From Candidatus Contendibacter sp. (GTDB lineage Bacteria; Pseudomonadota; Gammaproteobacteria; Competibacterales; Competibacteraceae): a DNA stretch of 45,550 bases. Shown here piece by piece: positions 1-8,413 of this stretch. A program made the translations under genes and the position numbers. The notes beneath the pieces were generated by a model. That model made no database searches and was not told where the DNA came from. It was given only the letters and a program-made list of their open reading frames with translations. The stretch is taken from the NCBI GenBank assembly GCA_029624765.1, contig JARSSO010000053.1, positions 1-45,550 on the forward strand. The letters run 5' to 3'. Numbering within the stretch: position 1 is the stretch's first letter; every line of letters starts with the position of its first letter.

Positions 1-2
1 GG

Positions 3-755
3 ACACTGTCCCAGCCGCCAGCCCGAATGATCGACCGGCCCGGCCTCAGCTACGGTCTGTTTCATCTCCACGCCCAGCCGATTAAACTCTACGGCACCCT
101 CACCACCCGCGTGGAATTCAAGGGCTTGAACATGGATATCGGCCACCTGCGTTCCATCCGTTGGAGCAAGGCCAACGACCCCACCGCCTGGGTCACCTAC
201 AACCGCCTGCGCGGGCAACAGGCCAGCGCCCTCGAACACGCCACGCCGGAAGCCTTCTGGATCGACCGCACGCAATGCCGCTATACCGACGAGAACGGCC
301 ACGTCATCAACCCCAACCTGCCCGACTGCCGGCAAGCCGTCAGCGCGGTCAAGGCCCTCGCCATCGCCGCCAGCCAGGGCCAGAAAATCTACACGATCAC
401 CCCAAAGAACGCCGCAACCGCGTTGCCGCAACTTTCGGTCAGTCGCACCGTGGCCGCCGAAATCCGCAACACCGTCGCCACTGGCAAGGAAGTGACCGTG
501 CATGAGAAGCCCATCAACGCTTATGGCTTCAGCGGTACTGGCTACATCCTCGTCGATCCAGAGACCGGCGCAGGGGCGTATTTGATTGAGGGGGGTGGGA
601 GTGGGGGATTAGCATTTGCCCTTGGACTTATCATCGGCACGTTACTGATTATAAGCCTTGATTTAATAGGACAAAATCCAAATTTTTTATTGCCGATAAA
701 TACAACATTTACATCAGTGGTAGCCCCATTTTTATTACTTATAATTATATCATAA
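3..755 (+). CDS. C-terminal part of a large secreted/transglutaminase-type protein with a hydrophobic tip (5' truncated)
   Basis: The frame is open from the window edge without a stop, so the ATG at 27 is probably internal and only about 250 C-terminal residues are seen. The visible part contains a segment reading VSAVKALAIAASQGQKIYT and, near the end, GTGYILVDPETGAGAY. I associate this layout with very large bacterial transglutaminase-domain or RHS-like surface proteins; the assignment is from memory and the enzymatic part is not in the window. After that motif (about position 582) come roughly 58 residues with two hydrophobic segments (LAFALGLIIGTLLIISLDLI and SVVAPFLLLIIIS), and base composition drops sharply to AT-rich up to the stop. 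No gene for a partner or immunity protein follows: radA begins convergently 43 bp later. Function unknown. Confidence 0.6.
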   Translation, partial: TLSQPPARMIDRPGLSYGLFHLHAQPIKLYGTLTTRVEFKGLNMDIGHLRSIRWSKANDPTAWVTYNRLRGQQASALEHATPEAFWIDRTQCRYTDENGHVINPNLPDCRQAVSAVKALAIAASQGQKIYTITPKNAATALPQLSVSRTVAAEIRNTVATGKEVTVHEKPINAYGFSGTGYILVDPETGAGAYLIEGGGSGGLAFALGLIIGTLLIISLDLIGQNPNFLLPINTTFTSVVAPFLLLIIIS

Positions 756-797
756 AAACACCATCCAAATCAATAGATTAGTTTTTTGTACAGTCTC

Positions 798-2171
798 TTA
801 GACATTCCCCATCACCTCGCCCAGCCGGCTGACGCCGCGCACGTCCAGCCCTTCCACCCGCCCGCCGCGCCGGGGCAGATTGGCGCGCGGCACGATAGCC
901 TGCTTGAAACCATGCTTGGCCGCTTCGCGCAACCGTTCCTCGCCGTTCGGCACCGGGCGGATTTCTCCCGCCAGGCCCACTTCGCCGAACACCACCAGAT
1001 CGGTCGGCAGCGGCCGGTCCCGAAAACTCGACAACGCCGCCAGCAATACCGCCAGGTCCGCCGCCGTCTCGTTGATCCGCACCCCGCCGACCGCGTTGAC
1101 GTAGACATCCTGATCGTACATCGCCACCCCGCCGTGCCGGTGCAGCACCGCCAGCAGCATCGCCAGCCGGTTCTGCTCCAGCCCCAGCGTCACTCGGCGC
1201 GGATTGCCACCGTGGCATTCGTCCACCAGCGCCTGAATTTCCACCAGCAGCGGCCGGGTGCCCTCGCGGGTCACCATGATCACGCTGCCGGCCACCGGCG
1301 TCTCGTGGCGGGACAGAAAGATGGCCGAGGGATTGCTGACTTCCTTCAAGCCGTGCTCGGTCATCGCGAACACGCCCAGCTCGTTGACCGGTCCGTAGCG
1401 ATTCTTCACCGCCCGCAACACCCGCAACCGCCCGCTGGGATCGCCTTCGAAATACAGCACGGTATCGACCATGTGCTCCAGCACCCGCGGTCCGGCGATC
1501 GCGCCTTCCTTGGTCACGTGCCCCACCAGGAACAGAGCCGTACCGGTCGCCTTGGCATGGCGCACCAGTTGCGCCGCGCTCTCGCGCACCTGCGCCACCG
1601 AGCCGGGGGCCGATTGCAACCGTTCGGTGTACACGGTCTGGATCGAGTCGATCACCATCACGCGGGGCTGCTCGATCTCGGCGGTCGCCAGCACCCGTTC
1701 GACGTTGATCTCCGGCAACAGCCGCAAGCGGTCGCGGGACAGTTGCAGGCGCTGGGCGCGCAGGCTGATTTGCTGGGGCGATTCCTCGCCGCTGACGTAC
1801 AAGGTCCGGTCGCGCTCGGCCAGCACCGCCAGCACCTGTAACAGCAGGGTGGATTTGCCGATGCCGGGATCACCGCCGATCAGCGTCACCGAGCCGTGGA
1901 CCAGCCCACCGCCCAGAACCCGGTCCAGTTCGCCATTGCCGCAGGACTGGCGGACTTCCGCGCCGACGTCCACCGTGGAGAGGAGACGCACCTCGCCCGC
2001 CGCCGCCGAACCGGTGTAGCCGGTGAACTTGGCCCCGCCCTTGCCCGTCGGCGTGGCCGGCGCTTCCTGCAAGGTGTTCCAGGCCCCGCAGTCGCCGCAC
2101 TGGCCCGACCATTTGCTGGCCTGCGCCCCGCACTCGGCGCAGACGTAGACGGCGCGAGCCTTACTCGCCAT
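798..2171 (-). CDS. radA: DNA repair protein RadA (Sms)
   Basis: RadA is a hexameric RecA-like ATPase that drives branch migration of recombination intermediates in DNA repair. The 457-residue product has the full family layout: a four-cysteine zinc finger at residues 11-28 (C11, C14, C25, C28), Walker A GGDPGIGKST at 99-108, the RadA-specific KNRYG motif near residue 257, and a C-terminal Lon-protease-like domain. Length is normal for the family. It is the last gene of the minus-strand ribosomal/replication operon. Its ATG lies within the 3' end of alr (11-bp overlap), suggesting translational coupling. No GC-rich terminator is seen downstream, where the sequence is AT-rich. Confidence 0.97.
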   Translation of the reverse strand: MASKARAVYVCAECGAQASKWSGQCGDCGAWNTLQEAPATPTGKGGAKFTGYTGSAAAGEVRLLSTVDVGAEVRQSCGNGELDRVLGGGLVHGSVTLIGGDPGIGKSTLLLQVLAVLAERDRTLYVSGEESPQQISLRAQRLQLSRDRLRLLPEINVERVLATAEIEQPRVMVIDSIQTVYTERLQSAPGSVAQVRESAAQLVRHAKATGTALFLVGHVTKEGAIAGPRVLEHMVDTVLYFEGDPSGRLRVLRAVKNRYGPVNELGVFAMTEHGLKEVSNPSAIFLSRHETPVAGSVIMVTREGTRPLLVEIQALVDECHGGNPRRVTLGLEQNRLAMLLAVLHRHGGVAMYDQDVYVNAVGGVRINETAADLAVLLAALSSFRDRPLPTDLVVFGEVGLAGEIRPVPNGEERLREAAKHGFKQAIVPRANLPRRGGRVEGLDVRGVSRLGEVMGNV

Positions 2172-3249
2172 CGGCGGGCGCCACCTCGCGCCTGACCCGC
2201 GCCGTCACGCCGCACAGCAGGGTGTAGGAAATCGTCCCGGCAGCCTGGGCGAGGCGCTCCACCGGCAAACCCTCGCCCCACAACACCACTGAATCACCAA
2301 TTCGCGCCTCGGGATGCCGACGCAGATCCAGCGTGATCATGTCCATCGAGACCCGGCCGATCAGCACCGCCTCGCGGCCATCAAGCAACACCGGCGTTCC
2401 GGACGGAGCATGGCGCGGATAGCCGTCACCGTAGCCGACCGCCGCTACCCCCACGTCCATGTCCTCGGGGCATACCCAGGTTCCACCGTAGCCGACCGGC
2501 TCGCCCCGGCGCAGCCGCTTGATGGAAATAAGCCGGGTATGGAAGGTCATCACCGGGCGCAAATCCTCGGCGGGCGCCAGACTGTCCACGAATGGCGAAG
2601 CGCCGTACAGCATGATGCCGGGCCGTACCCAGTCGAAATGCGTGCGCGGCCAACCGAGAATGCCGGCGGAATTGGCCAGCGAGCGCTCGCCCGGCAGGCC
2701 GGCGACAGCCGCCTCGAAGGTTCGCAGTTGCAAGAGGGTGTAATCGCAGTCTCGTTCGTCGGCCCGCGCCAGATGGCTCATCAGGCCGATGTCGGTTCGG
2801 ACGGAAGAGCAGGCGCGCAGGCGCTGGAAAATGGCCGGCGTGGTCTCCGGCTCCAGGCCCAGCCGGTGCATCCCGGTATCGATCTTCAGCCAGACCCGCA
2901 CCGGCCGCTCCAGCCGAGCGGCTTCCAGCATCCGCGCCTGGTCGGGATGGTGGACGGCGATTTCGAAGCCATGATGGACGCAGAGCGACAGTTCCGCCGC
3001 CTCGAACACGCCTTCCAGCAGCAGGATCGGCCGGGTAACGCCGGCCTCGCGCAGGATCAGCGCCTCCTCGATGCAGGCGACCGCGAAGGCGTCGGCGTCC
3101 AGGGTTCGGGCGACTTGAACCAGACCGTGACCGTAACCATCGGCCTTAACGGCGGCCGCCACCCGCCGGCCCGGCGCGGCCGCCCTGGCCCGCCGCAGAT
3201 TGTGAACCAGCGCCCCCAGATCGAGACGCACCGCCGTTGCTCGACTCAT
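2161..3249 (-). CDS. alr: Alanine racemase
   Basis: This PLP enzyme interconverts L- and D-alanine for peptidoglycan synthesis. The 362-residue protein shows the PLP-binding lysine in AVKADGYGHG (K35), the second catalytic base Tyr in GEPVGYGGTW (Y254), and the family sequences LKIDTGMHRLG and VRPGIMLYGASPF. Length matches the bacterial Alr family. The gene follows dnaB, as in many gammaproteobacteria, but here the two coding regions overlap by 104 bp in different frames. The ATG at 3249 is preferred because MSRATAVRLDLGALVHNLRR is a typical Alr N-terminus, so I place the oddity in the dnaB tail. Confidence 0.96.
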   Translation of the reverse strand: MSRATAVRLDLGALVHNLRRARAAAPGRRVAAAVKADGYGHGLVQVARTLDADAFAVACIEEALILREAGVTRPILLLEGVFEAAELSLCVHHGFEIAVHHPDQARMLEAARLERPVRVWLKIDTGMHRLGLEPETTPAIFQRLRACSSVRTDIGLMSHLARADERDCDYTLLQLRTFEAAVAGLPGERSLANSAGILGWPRTHFDWVRPGIMLYGASPFVDSLAPAEDLRPVMTFHTRLISIKRLRRGEPVGYGGTWVCPEDMDVGVAAVGYGDGYPRHAPSGTPVLLDGREAVLIGRVSMDMITLDLRRHPEARIGDSVVLWGEGLPVERLAQAAGTISYTLLCGVTARVRREVAPADGE

Positions 3250-4645
3250 GGCCGGAACCTGCCGAGATGTATTCAGGGGCGTAACTCTCGAAGCGGGTGT
3301 ACTGCCCCAGGAAGGTGAGCGGAATCATCCCGATGGGGCCGTTGCGTTGCTTGCCGATAATGATTTCGGCCTTGCCCTTGTCGGGACTGTCGGGATTGTA
3401 GACTTCGTCGCGGTAAATAAAACAAATTAAATCAGCATCTTGTTCTATGGCACCCGATTCCCGTAAATCCGACATGATCGGCCGCTTGTCGCCGCGCTGC
3501 TCCAGGGTGCGGTTGAGCTGCGACAGCGCCAGCACCGGCGTTCCCAGTTCCCTGGCCAGGGCCTTGAGCGAGCGGGAAATCTCCGACACCTCAGTGGCCC
3601 GGTTCTCGGTGGTGCCCGGCACCTGCATCAACTGGAGATAATCCACCACGATCAGCCCCAGTTGCCCCTCCTGCCGGTGCAGGCGCCGCGCCCGCGCCCG
3701 CAATTCGGTCGGACTCAGGCTGGAGCTGTCGTCGATGAACAGCCGCGCCTCGGACAACATGGTGATCGCCGAGGTCAGTCGCGGCCAGTCTTCCTCTTCC
3801 AACCGGCCGGTGCGCACCTTGTGCTGATCGATCCTTCCTAGCGAGGACACCAATCGCATGATCAGGCTCTCGCCCGGCATTTCCATGCTGAACACGGCCA
3901 CCGGGCACTTCACCTGAATCGCCGCGAATTCGACGATGTTCATCGCCAGCGCGGTCTTGCCCATCGACGGCCGCCCGGCGACCACGATCAAATCGCCGCG
4001 TTGCAGGCCGGCGGTCATCTCGTCGAAATCCTGCCAGCCGGTGGGAATGCCGGTGATGGGGTTGTCGCGCTCGAACAGGATATCGATCCGCTCCACCGTG
4101 CGCGCCAGCAAATCCTTGATGCCGGTGAAGCCCTGCCGGGCGCGGGAACCCCGCTCGGCAATGGCGAACACTCGCTGCTCGGCGTCGTCCAGCAGTTCCC
4201 GGGTATCACGGCCCCGAGGATCGTAGGCGCCGTCGGCGATTTCGGTGCTGGCGCGGATCAGTTCGCGACGGATCGCCCGCTCGCGGATGATGTCGGCATA
4301 GGCGCGGACGTTGGCCGCGCTCGGCGTATCCCGCACCATCACCCCCAGATAGGCGAAGCCGCCCGCTTCCTCCAACCGGTCATTATCCTCCAGCCACTCC
4401 GCCACCGTCACAAAATCGAAGGGCTTACCGCTTTCCGCCAGGCGGCGGATGGCGCGGAAGAGCAGCCGATGATCGTTCCGGTAGAAATCACCCTCGTCCA
4501 GACGGTCCGCCACCTGATCCCAGGTGGCGTTGTCCAGCATCAGGCCGCCGAGCACCGCCTGCTCGGCTTCGAGCGAATGCGGCGGCGTCCGCAACGCTTC
4601 GGCGGCGAGATCCTTGCGGGTGGGAAACGGGGAAACGGGCTGCAT
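3146..4645 (-). CDS. dnaB: Replicative DNA helicase DnaB
   Basis: This is the hexameric 5'-3' helicase that unwinds DNA at the replication fork. Of 499 residues, 24-125 form the N-terminal domain (SLEAEQAVLGGLMLDN) and the RecA-like motor follows, with Walker A GRPSMGKT at 224-231 and DnaB motifs VFSMEMP, IVVDYLQLM and LALSQLNRTLEQR. The frame stays open far upstream, but MQPVSPFPTRKDLAAEALRT is the natural start, about 20 residues before the first conserved motif. The usual end is near FESYAPEY; here a 40-residue Gly/Ser-rich tail continues into the alr coding region. A 185-bp gap to rplI could hold a dnaB promoter, but I find no convincing one. No intein is present. Confidence 0.96.
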   Translation of the reverse strand: MQPVSPFPTRKDLAAEALRTPPHSLEAEQAVLGGLMLDNATWDQVADRLDEGDFYRNDHRLLFRAIRRLAESGKPFDFVTVAEWLEDNDRLEEAGGFAYLGVMVRDTPSAANVRAYADIIRERAIRRELIRASTEIADGAYDPRGRDTRELLDDAEQRVFAIAERGSRARQGFTGIKDLLARTVERIDILFERDNPITGIPTGWQDFDEMTAGLQRGDLIVVAGRPSMGKTALAMNIVEFAAIQVKCPVAVFSMEMPGESLIMRLVSSLGRIDQHKVRTGRLEEEDWPRLTSAITMLSEARLFIDDSSSLSPTELRARARRLHRQEGQLGLIVVDYLQLMQVPGTTENRATEVSEISRSLKALARELGTPVLALSQLNRTLEQRGDKRPIMSDLRESGAIEQDADLICFIYRDEVYNPDSPDKGKAEIIIGKQRNGPIGMIPLTFLGQYTRFESYAPEYISAGSGHESSNGGASRSGGAGSQSAAGQGGRAGPAGGGRR

Positions 4646-4830
4646 GACGGAACTCTTGGAGCCAAACCGGCGATCCGCCGTCCGTCGGCAAGGTCCGGTC
4701 CAGCGGCACGGCCACGAAATTCCCGCGAAGGGAGAAGCACCCGCCGGGTGGACTGACCACCGCCGGGCCAGGTTTGCGCGGGGGGTCATCCTAGTGTAGT
4801 CCACCCCGGCGCGGGCGTGTCGATCGGCGC

Positions 4831-5280
4831 TCAAGCCTCGGTGATGACATTGACCCGGATCTGGGTCCGAACCTCGCCGTGCAAGTGCAGGTCCACGTCG
4901 TATTCGCCGATCTGGCGAATCGATCCGGCCGGCAATCGCACTTCCTGCTTTTGCAATTCGATGCCGGCGGCGGACACCGCGTTGGCGATATCGGCCGGAC
5001 CCACCGAGCCAAACAGCCGGCCCTCGCCGCCGGTCTTCACCGACAGGGTGACGATCAACTCGGCCAACTGCTCGGCCCGGGCCCTGGCCTTGGCCAGGGA
5101 TTCGGCGGCGATCCGCTCCAACTCGGCGCGGCGGGCTTCGAAGCGGGCCAGGTTGGCCGCGGTCGCCTCGGTCGCCTTGCCTTTGGGAATCAAAAAATTG
5201 CGGGCATAGCCCGGCTTGACCTTGACCCGATCCCCCAGGCCGCCCAGGTTGGCGACTTTTTCCAGCAGAATGATTTCCAT
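4831..5280 (-). CDS. rplI: 50S ribosomal protein L9
   Basis: L9 is a two-domain protein of the large subunit that binds 23S rRNA near the L1 stalk. The 149-residue product begins [20 protein letters not shown] and has the conserved [14 protein letters not shown] of the N-terminal domain, a charged linker helix (about residues 40-75), and a C-terminal domain with [13 protein letters not shown]. The frame runs open 44 codons upstream, but the ATG at 5280 matches the universal L9 N-terminus. The gene belongs to the rpsF operon, separated from its upstream neighbour by 261 bp that hold a palindromic repeat element. Confidence 0.97.
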   Translation of the reverse strand: MEIILLEKVANLGGLGDRVKVKPGYARNFLIPKGKATEATAANLARFEARRAELERIAAESLAKARARAEQLAELIVTLSVKTGGEGRLFGSVGPADIANAVSAAGIELQKQEVRLPAGSIRQIGEYDVDLHLHGEVRTQIRVNVITEA

Positions 5281-5350
5281 CGTCGGATACTCCAGGATTC
5301 GATTCGATACACAACCACGGTTCAGAGGCGTTTTCAGGCGGCCCCTGGTA

Positions 5351-5489
5351 ACTAACTCGTGTCTGAACGGAAACCTGAAATGTAGGTTGGGCATAAGCGA
5401 AGCGTTGCCCAACAGGATCAGGATGTTGGGCTTCGCAAGCTCAGCCCAACCTACTGGGTTTCAGGGTTTTCGGCCAGACACTAACTCGT
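5351..5489. repeat. MITE/REP-like palindromic element flanked by 10-bp direct repeats
   Basis: The decamer ACTAACTCGT occurs at 5351-5360 and again at 5480-5489. Between them, 119 bp (5361-5479) begin with GTCTG and end with CAGAC, and the two ends are imperfect inverted repeats of about 32-36 bp with a perfect 11-bp core (GTAGGTTGGGC at 5382-5392, its complement at 5444-5454). Inside are two back-to-back hairpins, 5386-5413 and 5425-5450, both bounded by GTTGGGC and GCCCAAC. GTAGGTTGGGC palindromes are common dispersed repeats in proteobacteria (from memory). The direct repeats look like a target-site duplication. No coding capacity is seen. It lies inside the rpsF-radA operon, so it would be transcribed. 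Confidence 0.7.
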
Positions 5490-5541
5490 TGAAAAAGACA
5501 CCTTCGATCCCGCCCATCTCTCGTTTGTGGGCGACCGCCGC

Positions 5542-6468
5542 TCAGCACTGGCCCGATCTTGGCCGGATCCGATTGCGAAAATCGGCCCAGGCGTCGACGA
5601 CGCCCAGCGCCATCACTCCCTGCGACAGCGGGGGAATCATCAGCAACAGATAGAACAGCAGCAACCAGGCCGCGGACAGGCGCCGCTTGAACGCCACGGC
5701 GTGAACCAGGGCGACGCCCTGCACCGTATACAGCAGACTCAGCACCAGCGCGGCGTTGGCCAGGGGGGGCCAGCCGGACAGCATGGCCGCGCCGAACAGC
5801 CCCAGCGTGAACGCCGCCAGGGGCGAACCCAGCCGTAATTGGTGAAATTCGGGACGAAACCCGCCGGGATTGAACAGCAGCGACTGGTGCCAGCGCCCCA
5901 GCAACAGCCCCGCCAGCACGAACAACAGCACCGCGCCAACCGCCTGACCCGGCAGATACGGCGCCCATTCCCGCAGCAGGGCCAGCAACTGATCCAGGGT
6001 GGCCCGATCCGCCGCCGCGGGCTGCCCCGACAGCGCCAGCGACGCCAGCGTCCGTTCCCATTGGCCCAGCACCTCGCCCCACCAGATCGCCGGGTCGCCC
6101 AGCACCAGGTAAAAACCCGCCACGCCCAGCAGACCTAGCAACGCCGCCGCTTGAAAGGCCCGGGACAGCGACACCGTGGCGCGCAACACCAGGGCCAGCA
6201 GCCACAGCGGCAACCAATACACCGGCAATACGTCCAGCATCGGCCACGGCGTGCCCAGCGTCAGCCCGGTCAGGGCTACCGCGCCCACCCCGGCCAGCGC
6301 CATCAGCCACGCTCCCTCGGCCGCGCCCCGACGCAGCGTCACCAGCGCCAGCGCCGCTCCCGAAACGATCAGGAACGGCGGGAACAGCCAGAGCAGGACC
6401 GCCGCGACCGCCGCGACCAGGGCGGCGGTCGAACGGCCGCGCATGACGAAGGTGGCGAGCGCTTTCAT
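5542..6468 (-). CDS. DUF2232 (YybS-like) integral membrane protein
   Basis: The 308-residue protein is almost entirely hydrophobic, with about eight membrane segments, for example TAALVAAVAAVLLWLFPPFL near the N-terminus and ALVLSLLYTVQGVALVHAVAF near the C-terminus. Polytopic proteins of the DUF2232/YybS family sit between rpsR and rplI in many gammaproteobacteria, and position plus topology support that assignment. No function is established for the family. It lies 52 bp downstream of rpsR in the same orientation and is presumably co-transcribed. The start MKALATFVMRGRS places a short basic stretch before the first membrane segment. Confidence 0.8.
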   Translation of the reverse strand: MKALATFVMRGRSTAALVAAVAAVLLWLFPPFLIVSGAALALVTLRRGAAEGAWLMALAGVGAVALTGLTLGTPWPMLDVLPVYWLPLWLLALVLRATVSLSRAFQAAALLGLLGVAGFYLVLGDPAIWWGEVLGQWERTLASLALSGQPAAADRATLDQLLALLREWAPYLPGQAVGAVLLFVLAGLLLGRWHQSLLFNPGGFRPEFHQLRLGSPLAAFTLGLFGAAMLSGWPPLANAALVLSLLYTVQGVALVHAVAFKRRLSAAWLLLFYLLLMIPPLSQGVMALGVVDAWADFRNRIRPRSGQC

Positions 6469-6520
6469 CGGAGCGACGCGAGGCGATGGCGACGGCGGCG
6501 AGTCCCCGCCCTGCCCAGCT

Positions 6521-6745
6521 TCAGTGCCGGTCGCAGTACGGCAGCAACGCCAGGAACCGGGCGCGTTTGATCGCCACCGACAACTGCCGCTGATAGCGGG
6601 CCTTGGTGCCGGTGATGCGGCACGGCACGATCTTCCCGGTCTCGGTGATGTAGTTCTTCAGGACGGCGATGTCCTTGTAGTCGATTTCCTTGACGCCCTC
6701 GGCGGTGAAACGGCAAAACTTCTTGCGACGGAAAAAACGCGACAT
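6521..6745 (-). CDS. rpsR: 30S ribosomal protein S18
   Basis: S18 binds next to S6 on the platform of the small subunit. The 74-residue sequence [17 protein letters not shown], followed by [20 protein letters not shown] and ending in [11 protein letters not shown], is unmistakable. A TTG three codons upstream (6754) is in frame, but the ATG at 6745 gives the standard N-terminus. The start lies 5 bp after the priB stop, so translation is likely coupled. The gene order rpsF-priB-rpsR is conserved in Beta/Gammaproteobacteria. Confidence 0.97.
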   Translation of the reverse strand: MSRFFRRKKFCRFTAEGVKEIDYKDIAVLKNYITETGKIVPCRITGTKARYQRQLSVAIKRARFLALLPYCDRH

Positions 6746-6750
6746 GATGG

Positions 6751-7092
6751 TCAACCCTCGGATGATTCGGTAGCGAGAATCTCAATGCGGGCGGCGTGCA
6801 ATACCAGCCGGTATTCGCCCTCGCGGTGGTTGGCGCGGCTGACGAAACCCCGAACCCGGACGCGGGCGTCCGGCGCCAGCCGGCGGGCGATGTCGGCGAG
6901 GGCGTCGCCGCAGGCCACGACGGGAATCCGGCAGCGCGCCTCGCGGGGTAAGCCGGCTTCCCGTTGTTCGGAACGATGCTCCAGCAGAAAGCGGCTGATC
7001 GGCACGCCGGCCGGCGTGATTCGGGTCTCGCAGGCCCCGGTCAACTGGCCGACGATGATCAGACAGTTGTCGGCGGGCGGCGCGGACGACAT
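6751..7092 (-). CDS. priB: Primosomal replication protein N (PriB)
   Basis: PriB is a dimeric OB-fold protein that binds single-stranded DNA and stimulates PriA helicase during replication restart. The 113-residue product has the pattern [21 protein letters not shown] at the start, then [15 protein letters not shown], and a [10 protein letters not shown] strand typical of SSB-related OB folds. PriB is normally about 100 residues, so the short C-terminal extension is unremarkable. Its place between rpsF and rpsR is diagnostic. It lies 24 bp downstream of rpsF and 5 bp upstream of rpsR. Confidence 0.93.
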   Translation of the reverse strand: MSSAPPADNCLIIVGQLTGACETRITPAGVPISRFLLEHRSEQREAGLPREARCRIPVVACGDALADIARRLAPDARVRVRGFVSRANHREGEYRLVLHAARIEILATESSEG

Positions 7093-7116
7093 GGCGGCGC
7101 GCGATCGGCGGCCGGA

Positions 7117-7548
7117 TCAGGCAGCCTCGTCGTCGGCCTCGGTCTCGGCCTCGTCGTCGGCTTCCTCCCGCTCGGCGCGACGGCCGCGGGGCTCGTGTTC
7201 GTCGCGCTCGTCGCGGGTCTCGCGCTCGTCGCGGGACCGGATCAGCGGCGACGGTTCGGTTTCGGGGCCATCCTTCTGGATGATGAGATTGCGGATGACG
7301 GCGTCGTTGAAGCGGAACGCGCTCTGCATCTCCTCCAGCACCGGCTGGCTGCACTCGACGTTCATCAGAACGTAGTGGGCCTTGTGGATCTTGTTGATCG
7401 GATAGGCCAACTGCCGCCGGCCCCAGTCCTCGAACCGGTGAATCCGGCCACCGCTTTCCTCGATCAGTCCCCGATAGCGATCCACCATCGCCTGCACCTG
7501 ATCGCTCTGGTCGGGATGGACCATGAACACGATTTCATAATGACGCAT
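7117..7548 (-). CDS. rpsF: 30S ribosomal protein S6
   Basis: S6 pairs with S18 in the 30S platform. The ATG at 7548 gives [15 protein letters not shown], the canonical S6 start; the extra 25 upstream in-frame codons do not resemble S6. Conserved parts include [20 protein letters not shown] and the [10 protein letters not shown] strand. Of 143 residues, roughly the last 40 form a highly charged Glu/Arg/Asp-rich tail. Several gammaproteobacterial S6 proteins have acidic tails modified by RimK, but here the tail is mixed and ends in EADDEAA rather than poly-Glu. It is the first gene of the operon that runs down to radA. Confidence 0.96.
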   Translation of the reverse strand: MRHYEIVFMVHPDQSDQVQAMVDRYRGLIEESGGRIHRFEDWGRRQLAYPINKIHKAHYVLMNVECSQPVLEEMQSAFRFNDAVIRNLIIQKDGPETEPSPLIRSRDERETRDERDEHEPRGRRAEREEADDEAETEADDEAA

Positions 7549-7632
7549 GAAAGCTCCCCACGGATGGAAACAGCCTCCCGCAACGGCGGTGAGGCAAGGA
7601 GTCGCGACCCGGACAGGCCGCAAGGGGATGGC

Positions 7633-7661
7633 ATTCTAGGGGGAAAGATCGGGAGGCGCAA
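7633..7661 (-). promoter_or_regulatory. Predicted sigma-70 promoter of the rpsF operon
   Basis: Read on the minus strand, TTGCGC (7661-7656) is separated by 17 bp from TAGAAT (7638-7633), a 5/6 match to the -10 consensus with a 3/6 -35. It lies 85 bp upstream of the rpsF ATG in the only gap between the cob operon and the ribosomal operon. Inference from consensus only. Confidence 0.45.
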
Positions 7662-7669
7662 CGGCGCTG

Positions 7670-8413
7670 CTACCCCGTCAGCAGCGTCGGCGCCAACAAC
7701 GCGACGGTTTCGGCCAGCTCGCAGGCCGCGCCGAGCGTATCGCCGGTCGTCCCGCCCAACCGCGCCAGCAGTCCATGACGCAATCCGACCAAACCCAAGC
7801 CCAGTACCGCGAGCAACACCCCGCCTTGCCATTCCAGAAAGGCGACCGTCGCGACGGCGACAAGGAGCACCAGCAAGCTGCAACTCAAGCGGGGCAAATG
7901 ATTTGCGTAGGGCGCGCCCAACCCGTCGGGGCGGATATAGGGCATGGTGAGCAGCAGCAGCAGGATGACGGCGCGGCCCAGCACGGGCGCCAGCAACAGC
8001 GGGATACGGGCGTCGCCGGCCAGCAGCGCCTGCAGGGCGGCGAACTTGGTCAGCAATACCAGCACGACGGCGACGATGGCGACGGGGCCGCTGCGCGGGT
8101 CCTTCATGATCGCCAGGGTGCGGTCCCGGTCGCCCTGGCCACCGATCCAGGCGTCGGCGGTATCGGCCAGTCCGTCCAGATGCAACCCGCCGGTCAGCAG
8201 CACCCACGCCGCCAGCACCAGCGCCGCCAGTACGCCGGGATCGACCAGCCACAGCGCGGTGTGCAGTCCAGCCAGCAGCGCGCCGATGAGCAATCCGACC
8301 ACCGGGAAGAACAATACCGACAGCCCCAGTTCCTCGGGACGCGGTGGACCGCTGGACGCCGGGACCGGCAATCGGGTCAGCAATTGCAGGGCCAGCGCGA
8401 AGGCGCGGATCAT
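7670..8413 (-). CDS. cobS: Adenosylcobinamide-GDP ribazoletransferase (cobalamin synthase)
   Basis: CobS joins adenosylcobinamide-GDP to alpha-ribazole (phosphate) in the membrane, the last assembly step of the B12 nucleotide loop. The 247-residue polytopic protein starts with the family sequence LQLLTRLPVP and carries the metal-binding motif LHLDGLADTADAWIGG, followed by RTLAIMKDPRSGPVA. At least six hydrophobic segments follow. Its start overlaps the cobC stop by 4 bp (ATGA). It is the final gene of cobU-cobT-cobC-cobS. Confidence 0.96.
   Translation of the reverse strand: MIRAFALALQLLTRLPVPASSGPPRPEELGLSVLFFPVVGLLIGALLAGLHTALWLVDPGVLAALVLAAWVLLTGGLHLDGLADTADAWIGGQGDRDRTLAIMKDPRSGPVAIVAVVLVLLTKFAALQALLAGDARIPLLLAPVLGRAVILLLLLTMPYIRPDGLGAPYANHLPRLSCSLLVLLVAVATVAFLEWQGGVLLAVLGLGLVGLRHGLLARLGGTTGDTLGAACELAETVALLAPTLLTG

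Noticed and set aside
2314..3318. A 334-codon frame antisense to alr
   Set aside because: Complementary to a recognisable racemase; translation has no family features.
3146..5314. Longer 722-codon reading of the dnaB frame
   Set aside because: The extra N-terminal part runs back over the rplI region without DnaB-like sequence; the ATG at 4645 gives a normal start.
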